This document shows positions 1 through 8,521 of a DNA stretch of 64,000 nucleotides, one piece after another. The stretch's first letter is position 1, and every line of letters starts with the position of its first letter. The notes beneath the pieces were generated by a model. That model was not told where the DNA came from. It worked only from the letters and a program-made list of their open reading frames with translations, and did no database searches. The position numbers were made by a program, and so were the translations under genes. The DNA lies in NCBI RefSeq assembly GCF_019049675.1, contig NZ_JAFMOW010000059.1, positions 124,001-188,000 on the forward strand, given 5' to 3'. Origin of the DNA: Rahnella bonaserana. GTDB lineage: Bacteria > Pseudomonadota > Gammaproteobacteria > Enterobacterales > Enterobacteriaceae.

Positions 1-148
1 GATGTTCTCTGCCCCTAATCCGGCGGCGATTAAATATGCCTTATCGCTAGACGGCCTGATGAAAAATGAGCTGCGTTCACCGATGCTCCCTGCCCCGCAA
101 AATGTTGAAGTGGCAGTCCGTGATTACCTGAATCAGCATTCCCGCTAA
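1..148 (+). CDS. DapA-family aldolase/synthase, C-terminal fragment
   Basis: The window opens inside this gene; 49 codons to a TAA at 146-148 are visible in frame from position 2. The peptide (FSAPNPAAIKYAL, then LRSPMLP) resembles the C-terminal end of 4-hydroxy-tetrahydrodipicolinate synthase and related N-acetylneuraminate-lyase-family proteins, where a PANP-like turn is followed by a helix and an LRxPMxP segment. Only the tail is present, so the substrate cannot be judged; it could be dapA itself or a paralog. An imperfect hairpin (arms 150-156 and 178-184) follows the stop without a T-run. Confidence 0.6.
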   Translation, partial: MFSAPNPAAIKYALSLDGLMKNELRSPMLPAPQNVEVAVRDYLNQHSR

Positions 149-321
149 CAGCCTGAGGTTAAGCAGAATATGAGGAGTCAGGCTCATTGTCACAATTAAA
201 ACACTGACTTTTGCTCCCGCCAGTTCTAGGATAGAAGCAGTTTTTATATAGCCGAATCGCTGTCCCGTGAAACCTTTGTGTTTTACGGGATCAGACGGGT
301 TGCTCATCAAATGGAGTGTTT

Positions 322-927
322 ATGAAACTGTATTATAAATCCGGTGCCTGTTCTCTTTCCCCGCATATCGTCCTGCGTGAAGCAGGTCTGGACTTCAGCA
401 TTGAGAAAGTTGATCTGGCGACCAAGAAAACCGAAACCGGTGATGACTTCCTCGCAGTGAACCCGAAAGGGCAAATCCCGACACTGTTGCTCAATGATGG
501 CAGCATTCTGACCGAAGGCGTGGCTATCGTGCAGTATCTGGCCGATCAGAAACCTGATCGTCAGCTGATGCCGGAACAAGGTACGCCGGCTCGCTATCAT
601 GCGCTCGAATGGCTGAACTATATTGCGACTGAGCTGCATAAAGGCTTCTCTCCGCTGTTCAATCCAAAAACGCCGGATGATTTCAAAGCTGTGACCCGTG
701 AAGCCCTGAGCAAAAAATTTGCTTACGTCAATGAGTCACTGAAAGACAATCAGTTCCTGCTGGGTGCCCGTTTCAGCGTGGCTGATGCCTATCTGTTCAC
801 CGTGATGGGCTGGGCAAAAGCACTGAAGTTTGACCTGAGCGCACTGACCGAACTGAATGCGTATCTGGATCGCGTGGCTGCACGCCCTGCCGTTGACGCG
901 GCACTGACGGCAGAAGGCCTGAAGTAA
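322..927 (+). CDS. gstA: glutathione S-transferase GstA
   Basis: Beta-class cytosolic glutathione transferase of 201 residues, the same length as E. coli GstA. The N-terminal thioredoxin-fold domain carries the beta-class cysteine (Cys10 in YKSGACSLSP) and the glutathione-binding segment GQIPTLLL followed by LTEGVAIVQYL; the all-helical domain follows from about residue 85. The ATG at 322 is chosen over the upstream GTG at 316 because GGAG at 313-316 is well spaced and family members start MKLYYK. A leader hairpin (arms 263-272 and 281-290) precedes the gene. It is convergent with pdxY, as in E. coli. Confidence 0.95.
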   Translation: MKLYYKSGACSLSPHIVLREAGLDFSIEKVDLATKKTETGDDFLAVNPKGQIPTLLLNDGSILTEGVAIVQYLADQKPDRQLMPEQGTPARYHALEWLNYIATELHKGFSPLFNPKTPDDFKAVTREALSKKFAYVNESLKDNQFLLGARFSVADAYLFTVMGWAKALKFDLSALTELNAYLDRVAARPAVDAALTAEGLK

Positions 928-963
928 TTATTGAGTCTGTTGACTGAAAAAATGAGTACAAAC

Positions 964-1000
964 AAAAACGCCCCGGCTGCATCAGCACGGGGCGTTTTTT
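964..1000. terminator. bidirectional terminator between gstA and pdxY
   Basis: CGCCCCG (969-975) pairs with CGGGGCG (988-994), flanked by an A-run and a T-run, so it can terminate both convergent transcripts. Confidence 0.85.
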
Positions 1001-1013
1001 ATGCAGGTTAATA

Positions 1014-1874
1014 TCAGAGTTTAACCGCCGGGAAATGGTGCTCAGGTTTGACCATCTTGTCCTGCGCCGCCACGATTTGGAGTTCATACTCACCCATCGC
1101 GTGGGTAGTCAGCATCACTTCGTAAACCGCCGCCGTGACGTGTTCCAGCGCTTTATCCAGCGCTTCGCCTTTGAGCAGATTAACCAGCAGCAAGCCGCTG
1201 GTCAGGTCACCGACACCGACCGGCTGACGCACACCAAAATCCACCAGCGGACGGTCGATATGCCAGGCTTCATCTGCCGTTACCAGCAGCATTTCAAAGC
1301 GATCGCTGTGATAACCGGCGCGGCTTAAATGTTTCACCAGCACAATTTTCGGGCCTTTGCTGATGAGCTCACGAGCCGTTGTGACCGCTTCTTCAACACT
1401 TGCTACCGCATGGCCGCTGAGTAATTCCAGCTCCAGCAGGTTCGGGGCGATAATATCGCAGTTAACCAGCGCCTGATTGCAATGGAACTCAGCCACGCCC
1501 GGTGCCACGATACAGCCCTTTTCTGGATGCCCCATGACCGGGTCGCAAAAATACCAGGCATCCGGATTGGCCGCTTTCACCAGTCGGACAATCTCCAGAA
1601 TGCTCTGCCCCTGCTCCGGCGAGCCGATATAGCCACTCAGCACCGCGTCACAATCCTTCAGACGGTCAATGTCCGCAATCCCCTGCGCGATTTCAGTCAG
1701 ATGCGCAGCAGGCATCACGCAGCCAGTCCAGTGGCCATACTGAGTATGATTGGAGAACTGAACGGTATTCAGTGGCCAAACGTTTGCGCCCATACGACGC
1801 ATAGGGAATTCCGCCGCGCTGTTACCCGCGTGACCAAAAACCGTGTGTGACTGGATAGAAAGAATGCTTTTCAT
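1014..1874 (-). CDS. pdxY: pyridoxal kinase PdxY
   Basis: Ribokinase-family pyridoxal kinase of 286 residues (E. coli PdxY 287) for vitamin B6 salvage: it phosphorylates pyridoxal to PLP with ATP. The N-terminus [20 protein letters not shown] is the pyridoxal-binding region, and the [11 protein letters not shown] segment near residue 220 contains the GxGD catalytic motif of the family. It lies downstream of tyrS on the same strand, with a terminator between them. The neighbouring pdxH places two PLP salvage enzymes around tyrS, the usual enterobacterial order. Confidence 0.95.
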   Translation of the reverse strand: MKSILSIQSHTVFGHAGNSAAEFPMRRMGANVWPLNTVQFSNHTQYGHWTGCVMPAAHLTEIAQGIADIDRLKDCDAVLSGYIGSPEQGQSILEIVRLVKAANPDAWYFCDPVMGHPEKGCIVAPGVAEFHCNQALVNCDIIAPNLLELELLSGHAVASVEEAVTTARELISKGPKIVLVKHLSRAGYHSDRFEMLLVTADEAWHIDRPLVDFGVRQPVGVGDLTSGLLLVNLLKGEALDKALEHVTAAVYEVMLTTHAMGEYELQIVAAQDKMVKPEHHFPAVKL

Positions 1875-1932
1875 GAGGAATTTCCGATTGCAACGTCATC
1901 GGGAGATGGCGGAATAACTGATATCAGTGAAC

Positions 1933-1963
1933 AAAAACGGGAGGCCATTCAGCCCCCCGTTTT
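1933..1963 (-). terminator. terminator after tyrS
   Basis: Read on the minus strand, CCCG-type arms (1938-1944 with 1953-1959), flanked by A- and T-runs, form a hairpin just 3' of tyrS. It may allow partial read-through into pdxY. Confidence 0.65.
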
Positions 1964-1976
1964 GCTGGCTTAAAAC

Positions 1977-3251
1977 TTATGCCCAGAGCAACAGGGTGTA
2001 GTTCTTTTTACCGCGACGCAGCAAGGTATAACGACCAAACAGACGATCGCTGTCAGTGAAGCTGTATTCAGTGTCAGTCTGTTTTTCTCCGTTTACGGAA
2101 ACTGCGTTTGAAGAAATCATGGTACGCGCCTGACCTTTCGACGGTGCCATCCCCGCAATCACCAGTGCCTGTTGCAGGTCAGTGTCGCGTGGCACTTCAA
2201 ACAGCTCCAGACCATCCTGCGCCAGCTGACCGAAATCGACTTCTGTCATTTCACTCAGGGAACCGGAGAACAGGCTCTGCGTGATACGTTTCGCTGCCGC
2301 CAGACCTTCTGCGCCGTGAACCATACCAGTCACTTCTTCCGCCAGAACGTACTGCGCGCGAGGCGCTTTGCCGCTGGTTTTATCTTCTTCTTCCAGCGCA
2401 TTGATGTCCTCAATGCTCATGAAGGTGAAGAACTTCAGGAAGCGGTAAACATCGGCATCCGCGGTGTTGATCCAGAACTGGTAGAATTTGTACGGGCTGG
2501 TTTTTTTCGGATCCAGCCAGACTGCGCCGCCTTCGGTCTTACCGAATTTGGTACCGTCAGATTTGGTGATCAGCGGAACGGTCAGGCCGAACACTTGTTT
2601 CTGATGCAGACGACGGGTCAGATCGATACCTGACGTGATATTGCCCCACTGGTCTGAACCACCGATTTGCAGCTCAACTTTATGCAGATCGTAAAGGGAC
2701 GCAAAATCGTAACCCTGCAACAGGTTGTAAGAGAATTCGGTGAAGGAGATGCCGCTGTCATCGCGGTTCAGACGCTGTTTCACCGCTTCTTTGTTGATCA
2801 TCTGGTTAACGGAGAAGTGTTTACCGATATCACGCAGGAAGGTCAGCACGTTCATGCCACCGAACCAGTCGTAGTTGTTGGCGGTGATCGCGCTGTTTTC
2901 GCCGCAGCTGAAATCCAGGAACGGAGAAACCTGCTGGCGGATTTTCTCAACCCACTCGTTCACGGTTTCATTGGTGTTCAGCTTACGCTCGGTCGCTTTA
3001 AAGCTTGGGTCACCGATAAGGCCGGTTGCGCCACCGACCAGCGCCACAGGCTTGTGGCCGTTCAACTGGAAGCGTTTCAGGCAAAGCAAAGGCACCAGAT
3101 GTCCCAAATGCAAGCTGTCTGCGGTAGGATCGAAACCGCAATAGAGTGCAATTGGCCCTTGCGCCAGTCGCTCTGCTAACGCTTCTTCATCCGTTACCTG
3201 GGCAATGAGGCCCCGCTCTTGCAGTTGTTTAATCAGGTTGCTGCTCGCCAT
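1977..3251 (-). CDS. tyrS: tyrosyl-tRNA synthetase
   Basis: Class I aminoacyl-tRNA synthetase charging tRNA-Tyr, 424 residues as in E. coli. The HIGH-like signature is [12 protein letters not shown] near residue 47, the KMSKS-like loop is KFGKTEG near residue 235, and a C-terminal S4 RNA-binding domain follows ([18 protein letters not shown]). An upstream in-frame TTG at 3254 is ignored because the adjacent ATG gives the family start [10 protein letters not shown]. It sits between pdxH and pdxY on the minus strand, a conserved arrangement. Confidence 0.97.
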   Translation of the reverse strand: MASSNLIKQLQERGLIAQVTDEEALAERLAQGPIALYCGFDPTADSLHLGHLVPLLCLKRFQLNGHKPVALVGGATGLIGDPSFKATERKLNTNETVNEWVEKIRQQVSPFLDFSCGENSAITANNYDWFGGMNVLTFLRDIGKHFSVNQMINKEAVKQRLNRDDSGISFTEFSYNLLQGYDFASLYDLHKVELQIGGSDQWGNITSGIDLTRRLHQKQVFGLTVPLITKSDGTKFGKTEGGAVWLDPKKTSPYKFYQFWINTADADVYRFLKFFTFMSIEDINALEEEDKTSGKAPRAQYVLAEEVTGMVHGAEGLAAAKRITQSLFSGSLSEMTEVDFGQLAQDGLELFEVPRDTDLQQALVIAGMAPSKGQARTMISSNAVSVNGEKQTDTEYSFTDSDRLFGRYTLLRRGKKNYTLLLWA

Positions 3252-3361
3252 CAAAGACTCCGTTTGTTTGTACTTAGAAAAATGTACTGAATGTGTGCAG
3301 ATTCATGTCTGACATCATGCCGCGCATGTGCCTTTTATCTCACCTTTACGGGGAACGACAT

Positions 3362-3389
3362 AGAATAAAGCGCTCGTCGCCCGAGCGCT
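3362..3389 (-). terminator. terminator after pdxH
   Basis: A perfect 8-bp stem (AGCGCTCG 3369-3376 with CGAGCGCT 3382-3389) with a 5-nt loop lies 25 nt downstream of the pdxH stop on the minus strand and is followed by a T-rich tail. It also lies in the tyrS leader. Confidence 0.6.
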
Positions 3390-3413
3390 AGGAAATCGCG
3401 CGTTTTTTCGCGG

Positions 3414-4079
3414 TTAAGGTGCGAGGCGGTCTATTTTCCAGCCAGTTTCCGTCCCGGCTTCATCACGCTGATAAATGAACCGGTCGTGCAGACGATGTTC
3501 GCCGCCCTGCCAGAATTCCATTGAATCAACTTTGACGCGAAAACCGCCCCAGAAACTTGGCAGCGGCACTTCGCCCTGGCTGAATTTCTGTTTCAGTTCG
3601 AGGAATTTACTTTCCAGCACACCGCGCGCCGAAATACGGCTGGACTGCTGAGACACCCACGCGCCGATCTGACTGTCTTTCGGACGGCTGGTGAAGTATT
3701 TCATGACTTCCAGCGTCGATAAACGTTCGGCCTGACCGAGAACGGTCACCTGCCGGTCAAGCATATGCCACGGGAACAACAGGCTGATACGGGAGTTGCC
3801 CGCCAGTTGCTGTGCCTTACGGCTGCCGAGATTGGTGTAAAACACCAGCCCCTTTTCATCATAATGTTTGAGCAGCACGATACGCTGGAAGGGTTGACCG
3901 TTTTCATCCACCGTCGCCACCACCATTGCCGTCGGATCGGCAAGACGGGCATCACACGCCTGTTTAAGCCAGTGTTCAAACAAAGGCAGCGGTTCCGGCG
4001 TTAAATCAGCACGACGTAATCCGCCACGGGTGTATTCACGGCGCGAGTCCGCAATATCAAATTCTTTATTATCAGCCAT
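3414..4079 (-). CDS. pdxH: pyridoxine/pyridoxamine 5'-phosphate oxidase
   Basis: FMN-dependent oxidase making PLP from PNP or PMP, the last step of B6 synthesis and salvage. 221 residues from ATG 4079; E. coli PdxH has 218. Family segments run the full length: [47 protein letters not shown], the active-site region [12 protein letters not shown], and the C-terminus [12 protein letters not shown] ending KIDRLAP. The frame stays open to another ATG at 4115 that would add 12 residues. I prefer 4079 because homologs begin at this point, but the ribosome site is weak for both. Confidence 0.93.
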   Translation of the reverse strand: MADNKEFDIADSRREYTRGGLRRADLTPEPLPLFEHWLKQACDARLADPTAMVVATVDENGQPFQRIVLLKHYDEKGLVFYTNLGSRKAQQLAGNSRISLLFPWHMLDRQVTVLGQAERLSTLEVMKYFTSRPKDSQIGAWVSQQSSRISARGVLESKFLELKQKFSQGEVPLPSFWGGFRVKVDSMEFWQGGEHRLHDRFIYQRDEAGTETGWKIDRLAP

Positions 4080-4190
4080 ATGGGTCGAATGCGTATCAAA
4101 GGAAGGTAAACGCATTGTGCACCCGCCGCATCAGGATCTCAACGTTCCTGACACGGGGTTTAGAAAGAGAAATTATGAAAAATGAAGCTA

Positions 4191-4312
4191 CCCAAAATAA
4201 TTCGAGATGCAAAAAGGCGGCAAGTGAGGGAATCCCCGGGAACATAGATAACTCTATGACCGGGGTGAGCAAACGCAGCCAACGCGTTTGCAGTTCGAAG
4301 TATGACGGGTAG
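4191..4312. repeat. dispersed palindromic repeat (YPAL/ERIC-like) between mliC and pdxH
   Basis: About 120 bp with nested inverted repeats. The outer arms begin near AATTCGAGATGCAAA (4199-4213) and end near the complement of TTCGAACTGCAAACG. One hairpin pairs CCCCGG (4234-4239) with CCGGGG (4260-4265) and, inside it, CATAGA with TCTATG. A second hairpin pairs GCAAACGC (4269-4276) with GCGTTTGC (4284-4291). I recall very similar elements scattered between genes in Yersinia, Serratia and relatives; copy number cannot be tested here. It directly follows the mliC stop, so it would form the 3' end of that mRNA. Confidence 0.7.
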
Positions 4313-4314
4313 GT

Positions 4315-4626
4315 TTATTTTTGAATGCAATCATCGATGATGACGTTCTCACCACGCTGGACGAAAGCCTGATCGCCTTTCGACCAGAATGTGTAACGGC
4401 CATCGCTGTATTTGGTACCAGAAGCGGACTCAACTTGTTTCAGTTTCAGCTGCTCGCCGTCCATCAACATATTGACCTGCTGTGCCGGTTTATCCAGCGT
4501 GACGGTCAGCGGCAATGTTCCACACTGGTAGTGCAGTTCCTGCGTCGGGCTTTCGGTCTGATGACTGAACTGGCTACATCCGGCCAGCGTTAATCCTGCA
4601 AGAGAAGCGATGATCGCCTTTTTCAT
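4315..4626 (-). CDS. mliC: membrane-bound lysozyme inhibitor of C-type lysozyme MliC
   Basis: Outer-membrane lipoprotein that protects peptidoglycan from host C-type lysozyme. 103 residues from ATG 4626, with a signal peptide MKKAIIASLAGLTLAGC ending in lipobox LAGC (acylated Cys17). The mature domain has the MliC fold pattern: LHYQCGTLPLTVTL, then YSDGRYTFWSKGDQAFVQRG and a C-terminal cysteine IDDCIQK that probably forms a disulfide with the first domain cysteine. The start is fixed by the signal peptide and AGGGAG 6 nt upstream. It follows anmK by 83 bp on the same strand. Confidence 0.92.
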   Translation of the reverse strand: MKKAIIASLAGLTLAGCSQFSHQTESPTQELHYQCGTLPLTVTLDKPAQQVNMLMDGEQLKLKQVESASGTKYSDGRYTFWSKGDQAFVQRGENVIIDDCIQK

Positions 4627-4709
4627 TCTGAACTCCCTGAGTGTTCTCGGTTTATCTGTTATGTACCATGCCGCGTTGCACAACACATTGAGATAAAACC
4701 GAGAACGCG

Positions 4710-5828
4710 TCAGGCGCGGGTTGAAACTACCGGATAAATCGCCCCGAGTAAGGTTTCGCGGCTGGCACCTGTGACGGAAGGCAAATTACCTGACTGACCC
4801 GATAAGGTTCTGAACGCCAGCCAGGCAAACGCCAGCGCTTCCATATCATCACCGCTGATCCCGCAGGCATCCGTGGTACACACTTCAGTGCCCGGCAGCA
4901 TTGCGGAAAGGCGCGTCATCAGCAGAGGATTACGCGCACCACCGCCGCAGACCATCAGACGATCACATCCGCCTGCCAGCTGAACCTGCTCGGCGATACT
5001 GACTGCCGTGAGTTCAGCCAGCGTGGCCTGTACGTCGGCAGGAGAAATTTCCGCTGCGCGCGCCAGCTGCTTTTCCAGCCACGCCATATTGAAGTATTCA
5101 CGGCCGGTGCTTTTTGGCGCTGGTTCTGCAAAGTATGGGTCGGACAACATCTGCTGCAGCAGACGCAAATTCACCCGCCCCTCATTCGCCCACTCCGCGC
5201 CTTTATCATAAGGTTGCGCTTTATGACGCCAGATCCACGCATCCATCAGCATATTGCCAGGGCCGGTGTCGTAGCCGCGCACCGGTTGTCCCGGCAGTAA
5301 CATGGACAGGTTCGCAATGCCGCCGATATTAAGGATCATTCTGCGCTCAGCCGGATCGGACAGCAGAGCCTGATGGAACGCCGGAACCAGCGGCGCACCC
5401 TGTCCGCCCCATGCCATATCGCGACGACGGAAATCCCCGACAGTCGTAATGCCGGTCATGGCGGCAATACGGTTGTTATCGCCCAGTTGCATCGAAAACG
5501 TGGTATCGCCTTTAGGCTGATGCCAGACCGTCTGCCCGTGGCAGCCAATCGCGGTCACTTCTTCCGGTGAGATATCGGCGCTTTTCAGCAGCCCTAAAAT
5601 GGCCTCACCAAATAATATCCCCAGCTGAGTATCGAGCTTACCGACCTCTTCCAGCGTCACCTTCTGTCCCTGGCACATACCGAGAATGGCATTCTTCAAT
5701 GCAATAGGGATAGGATGCGAGTAGCTGGCCTGTTGCGCGACCAGCCGCTCGTCGATTGCAGCCAGTACCACATCCACGCCATCAAGACTGGTGCCGGACA
5801 TCACGCCGATATAACGACCTGACTTCAT
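4710..5828 (-). CDS. anmK: anhydro-N-acetylmuramic acid kinase
   Basis: Peptidoglycan recycling kinase converting anhydro-MurNAc to MurNAc-6-phosphate, 372 residues (E. coli 369). ASKHA-fold signatures are present: [14 protein letters not shown] at the N-terminus, [32 protein letters not shown], and the C-terminal [12 protein letters not shown] and [15 protein letters not shown] 5828 is chosen over 5837 because GAGG sits 9 nt upstream of 5828 but abuts 5837. mliC follows it, so one transcript may carry wall recycling and wall protection functions. Confidence 0.95.
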   Translation of the reverse strand: MKSGRYIGVMSGTSLDGVDVVLAAIDERLVAQQASYSHPIPIALKNAILGMCQGQKVTLEEVGKLDTQLGILFGEAILGLLKSADISPEEVTAIGCHGQTVWHQPKGDTTFSMQLGDNNRIAAMTGITTVGDFRRRDMAWGGQGAPLVPAFHQALLSDPAERRMILNIGGIANLSMLLPGQPVRGYDTGPGNMLMDAWIWRHKAQPYDKGAEWANEGRVNLRLLQQMLSDPYFAEPAPKSTGREYFNMAWLEKQLARAAEISPADVQATLAELTAVSIAEQVQLAGGCDRLMVCGGGARNPLLMTRLSAMLPGTEVCTTDACGISGDDMEALAFAWLAFRTLSGQSGNLPSVTGASRETLLGAIYPVVSTRA

Positions 5829-6064
5829 AGATAACATCCTCAACTCCCGGAAAACATCCGACAAAAAGTAATAGTGACAGAGTAATCGGTATAGGAAGCA
5901 TTGCGCCATGAGTTACTCAGTTTTTATTACACCCTGTGATGGCTTCGTGTTTTTCTTGTTACGAATTTTAATTTTTGAAAACAGGATGGCGATAAATCAG
6001 CCAATAACAACATTAAGGGCAAACATATTTGATTGCACTCACTGCTGTCTAAAACTTAAACCTG

Positions 6065-6099
6065 CGTTTATTATTAGTTGAACACGCCTCCTGTATACT
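6065..6099 (+). promoter_or_regulatory. PhoP box and -10 of slyB promoter
   Basis: cGTTTA (6065-6070), a 5-nt spacer, and aGTTGA (6076-6081) match the PhoP direct repeat (T/G)GTTTA-N5-(T/G)GTTTA. It is followed after 12 bp by TATACT (6094-6099), the spacing used at PhoP-activated promoters that lack a good -35. slyB is a known PhoP target in other enterics. The rest of 5829-6224, the divergent anmK/slyB region, shows no other clear element. Confidence 0.6.
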
Positions 6100-6224
6100 T
6101 GGAGAAAGTGAAGTAAATATGGTATACGACCACCCTCGACACTGATGTTGAACTGTGTACTGTTTTTTCTCTGTTGTTGTGGCTAGTCTGAACGCCGTAC
6201 AGCAGCATAAAAAAGGAGCTATTT

Positions 6225-6695
6225 ATGATTAAGCGTTTACTCGTCGTCGCCCTTGCCGGCATTTCTCTTGCTGGCTGCGTCAGCGATAACTCACTGTCTG
6301 GCGACGTTTACTCCTCGTCTCAGGCGAAGCAAATTCAACAGGTGACCTACGGGACTATCGTTTCTACACGTGCGGTACAAATCCAGGGCGGCGATGATTC
6401 AAACATCGTGGGTGCTTTGGGTGGTGCGGTACTGGGTGGTTTCCTCGGTAACACGGTTGGCGGCGGTACGGGTCGCAGCCTGGCAACGGCTGCAGGCGCA
6501 GTTGCCGGTGGCGTCGCAGGTCAGGGCGTACAGAGTTCTCTTAACCGTTCAAACGGTGTAGAACTGCAAATTCGTCGTGATGACGGCACAACCATTCAGG
6601 TTGTCCAGAAAGCCGGCGCAACGAAATTCAGCGTAGGTCAGCGTGTCAGCATGGCGAGCAGCGGCAGCACCATTACCGTTTCCCCAAGCGCCTGA
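6225..6695 (+). CDS. slyB: outer membrane lipoprotein SlyB
   Basis: 156-residue lipoprotein (E. coli SlyB 155). The signal peptide MIKRLLVVALAGISLAGC ends in a lipobox with Cys18. The central glycine-rich 2TM-like segment (GALGGAVLGGFLGNTVGGGTGRSLATAAGAVAGGVAGQGVQ, given in part) is the glycine-zipper region, and a short C-terminal domain follows (VELQIRRDDGTTIQVVQK). SlyB belongs to the PhoPQ envelope-stress regulon and stabilises outer-membrane proteins. Its promoter here carries a PhoP box. AAAGGAG precedes the ATG. Confidence 0.95.
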   Translation: MIKRLLVVALAGISLAGCVSDNSLSGDVYSSSQAKQIQQVTYGTIVSTRAVQIQGGDDSNIVGALGGAVLGGFLGNTVGGGTGRSLATAAGAVAGGVAGQGVQSSLNRSNGVELQIRRDDGTTIQVVQKAGATKFSVGQRVSMASSGSTITVSPSA

Positions 6696-6714
6696 TTTGT
6701 TCTGCAGCGCAAAC

Positions 6715-6747
6715 AAAAAACCGAAGCCAATGGCTTCGGTTTTTTTA
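6715..6747 (+). terminator. slyB terminator
   Basis: CCGAAGCC (6721-6728), loop AAT, GGCTTCGG (6732-6739), with an A-run before and T7 after; it can also serve the convergent slyA transcript. Confidence 0.85.
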
Positions 6748-6799
6748 TGGGTAGAGCAAATATGACGCTGTGTGACAAAAATAGATAAAAAATCGGTTC

Positions 6800-7234
6800 T
6801 TATGATTTGCTTTGCAGTGAAGCAATATTTTTTTCCAGCCGGGATAACATCCCGCCCAGTTGTTCAATTTCTACCGAAGACATGCCAGACAAAATTTCTT
6901 TACGCGTGGAATCAATAACGGATTCCATTTCATTGATGATTGGCGCGGCTTCTTCAGTCAGCTTGATGCGCTTAGCACGGCGATCGCTCGCACAAGTCTG
7001 ACGGGTAATCAGTTTCTTTTCTTCCAGTTGATCCAATGTACGAACCAAAGACGGCTGCTCAATCCCGATGGCTTTCGCCAGCTGAATTTGAGACTGCTCC
7101 GGAGGCAACATGTTGATATTGTGCAGTGTTACCCAGTGCGTTTGCGTGAGTTCCAACGGTTTTAACCGATCGTCAATCAACGCACGCCAGGCACGAACTA
7201 ATCGTGCTAGATCTGACCCCAGATTCGATTCCAA
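6800..7234 (-). CDS. slyA: MarR-family transcriptional regulator SlyA (RovA type)
   Basis: Dimeric winged-helix regulator of 144 residues that counters H-NS at virulence and envelope genes. The recognition helix region is [26 protein letters not shown] and the wing is [13 protein letters not shown]. The start codon is TTG (7232-7234), supported by AAGGAGGGG about 6 nt upstream; a TTG start is reported for the rovA/slyA group. It is divergent from ydhIJK with a SlyA-type palindrome between them, so autoregulation and control of the pump operon are likely. Confidence 0.96.
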   Translation of the reverse strand: MESNLGSDLARLVRAWRALIDDRLKPLELTQTHWVTLHNINMLPPEQSQIQLAKAIGIEQPSLVRTLDQLEEKKLITRQTCASDRRAKRIKLTEEAAPIINEMESVIDSTRKEILSGMSSVEIEQLGGMLSRLEKNIASLQSKS

Positions 7235-7251
7235 TTATCCCCTCCTTATAA

Positions 7252-7263
7252 TTAGCATGCTAA
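7252..7263. promoter_or_regulatory. SlyA operator in slyA/ydhI intergenic region
   Basis: TTAGCATGCTAA is a perfect 12-bp palindrome that differs from the reported SlyA consensus TTAGCAAGCTAA at one base. A weaker half-match TTAGCTTAG lies at about 7280-7288. A TATAAT at 7325-7330 is a plausible -10 for ydhI. Confidence 0.65.
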
Positions 7264-7416
7264 GATAACTCCCCAGAGTTTAGCTTAGTTTTTGGAACTT
7301 TATTCGAGAAATTACAATTCTATATATAATGATAGGTACTAATGCATCCGGCAGCGGTATCCCCGCTTTCAGATCTGAACTTGTTTATAACACAATCACC
7401 GGCAGAGATTAATATT

Positions 7417-7653
7417 GTGAATGCGCAAATGTTTCACTCAGGCTTCCCGCTACCGGATCTGGTCCTGGGTGCCTCACTTTATTTCCCCCCGATGTTCAAA
7501 GCGCTTTTACTGGGGCTGGTATTCTGGCTTCTGATACACCGGCTAGTGCGCGACTGGATTTATTCCGGCGAAGTCTGGCATCCCACCCTGATGGATTTAT
7601 CTCTTTTTGTTATCTCTATTTGCGCCGCACTGATACTTATGGTGAACCTCTGA
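7417..7653 (+). CDS. ydhI: DUF1656 inner-membrane protein YdhI (AaeX type)
   Basis: Small two-helix membrane protein of the first position in AaeXAB/YdhIJK-type efflux operons. From GTG 7417 it has 78 residues, exactly the E. coli YdhI length, and the [21 protein letters not shown] and [20 protein letters not shown] segments align. The frame is open further upstream to 7342, but that extension has no counterpart in the family. The ribosome site is weak (AGAG), so the start could also be ATG 7429. The stop is 1 nt before ydhJ. Confidence 0.85.
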   Translation: MNAQMFHSGFPLPDLVLGASLYFPPMFKALLLGLVFWLLIHRLVRDWIYSGEVWHPTLMDLSLFVISICAALILMVNL

Positions 7654-7654
7654 A

Positions 7655-8512
7655 ATGAAATTTAAGACCCTCAAATATTTCTCGACAGTGCTGGTTTTCG
7701 CCGTCGCAATTTGCGCCGGATGGTGGATGTGGAATTATTATATGCAGTCGCCCTGGACGCGGGATGGCAAAGTTCGCGCCGAAATTGTGGATATCACACC
7801 GGAAGTCTCCGGACGGATCACTGAAATAAATATCCATGACAACCAGTTTGTTAAAAGTGGAGATCCCCTTTTCAGTCTCGATCCTGTGCCCTTTAAAATC
7901 GCCGTCGATAATGCCGAAGCTGAAGTCGCGAAAGCGGCAGCTGATTTAGCCAAAGCCAATCATGAAGCCCGGCGACGTCGCGGGCTCGGCACGAACGTTA
8001 TATCCGCTGAATCCTTAGATGAATCCAATATCAGCGCCAAAGCGATGCAGGCACAATATCAGGCTGCGCAGGCGTCATTAGAACAGGCGAAGTGGAATCT
8101 GAGTAAGACCCGAATTGTCGCGCCGACTGACGGTTATATCACCAATCTGCAAACCCGCAGAGGAAACTATGCCACCGCTGGTACGCCGCTGGTCGGGCTG
8201 GTGGATATCCATTCTTTCTATGTGCTGGGATATTTCGAAGAAACCAAACTTAAAAATATTCGCGAAGGAAATATGGCGGATATCACCCTCTTTAACGGCA
8301 ATATTCCGTTGCAGGGGCGGGTCGAAAGTATTGGCCGTGCTATTTACGACCAGAGTCTCGATTCACAGGAAGATTTACTAATGAACGTAAAACCGAATGT
8401 ACCGTGGGTGCGACTTGCGCAGCGAGTCCCGGTAAGAATTAAGCTTGAAAATGTGCCAGAGCATGTTGTTCTGGTGGCCGGAACCACCTGTACGATTTCC
8501 GTGCGTAATTAA
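7655..8512 (+). CDS. ydhJ: HlyD-family membrane fusion protein YdhJ
   Basis: Periplasmic adaptor of 285 residues with a single N-terminal anchor (LKYFSTVLVFAVAICAGWWMWNYY), then the lipoyl-like half-motif WTRDGKVRAEIVDITPEVSGRITEI, a coiled-coil hairpin (about 80-140, rich in Ala, Glu and Lys), and the second lipoyl half TRIVAPTDGYITNLQTRRGNYATAGTPL. It resembles AaeA/EmrA adaptors. It is translationally close to ydhI (1 nt) and ydhK (9 nt), forming a three-gene efflux operon for unknown, perhaps aromatic-acid, substrates. Confidence 0.93.
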   Translation: MKFKTLKYFSTVLVFAVAICAGWWMWNYYMQSPWTRDGKVRAEIVDITPEVSGRITEINIHDNQFVKSGDPLFSLDPVPFKIAVDNAEAEVAKAAADLAKANHEARRRRGLGTNVISAESLDESNISAKAMQAQYQAAQASLEQAKWNLSKTRIVAPTDGYITNLQTRRGNYATAGTPLVGLVDIHSFYVLGYFEETKLKNIREGNMADITLFNGNIPLQGRVESIGRAIYDQSLDSQEDLLMNVKPNVPWVRLAQRVPVRIKLENVPEHVVLVAGTTCTISVRN

Positions 8513-8521
8513 GGTTTCGTC

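Noticed and set aside
4115..4312. 65-codon plus-strand frame between pdxH and mliC
   Set aside because: It lies over the palindromic repeat and has no coding character.
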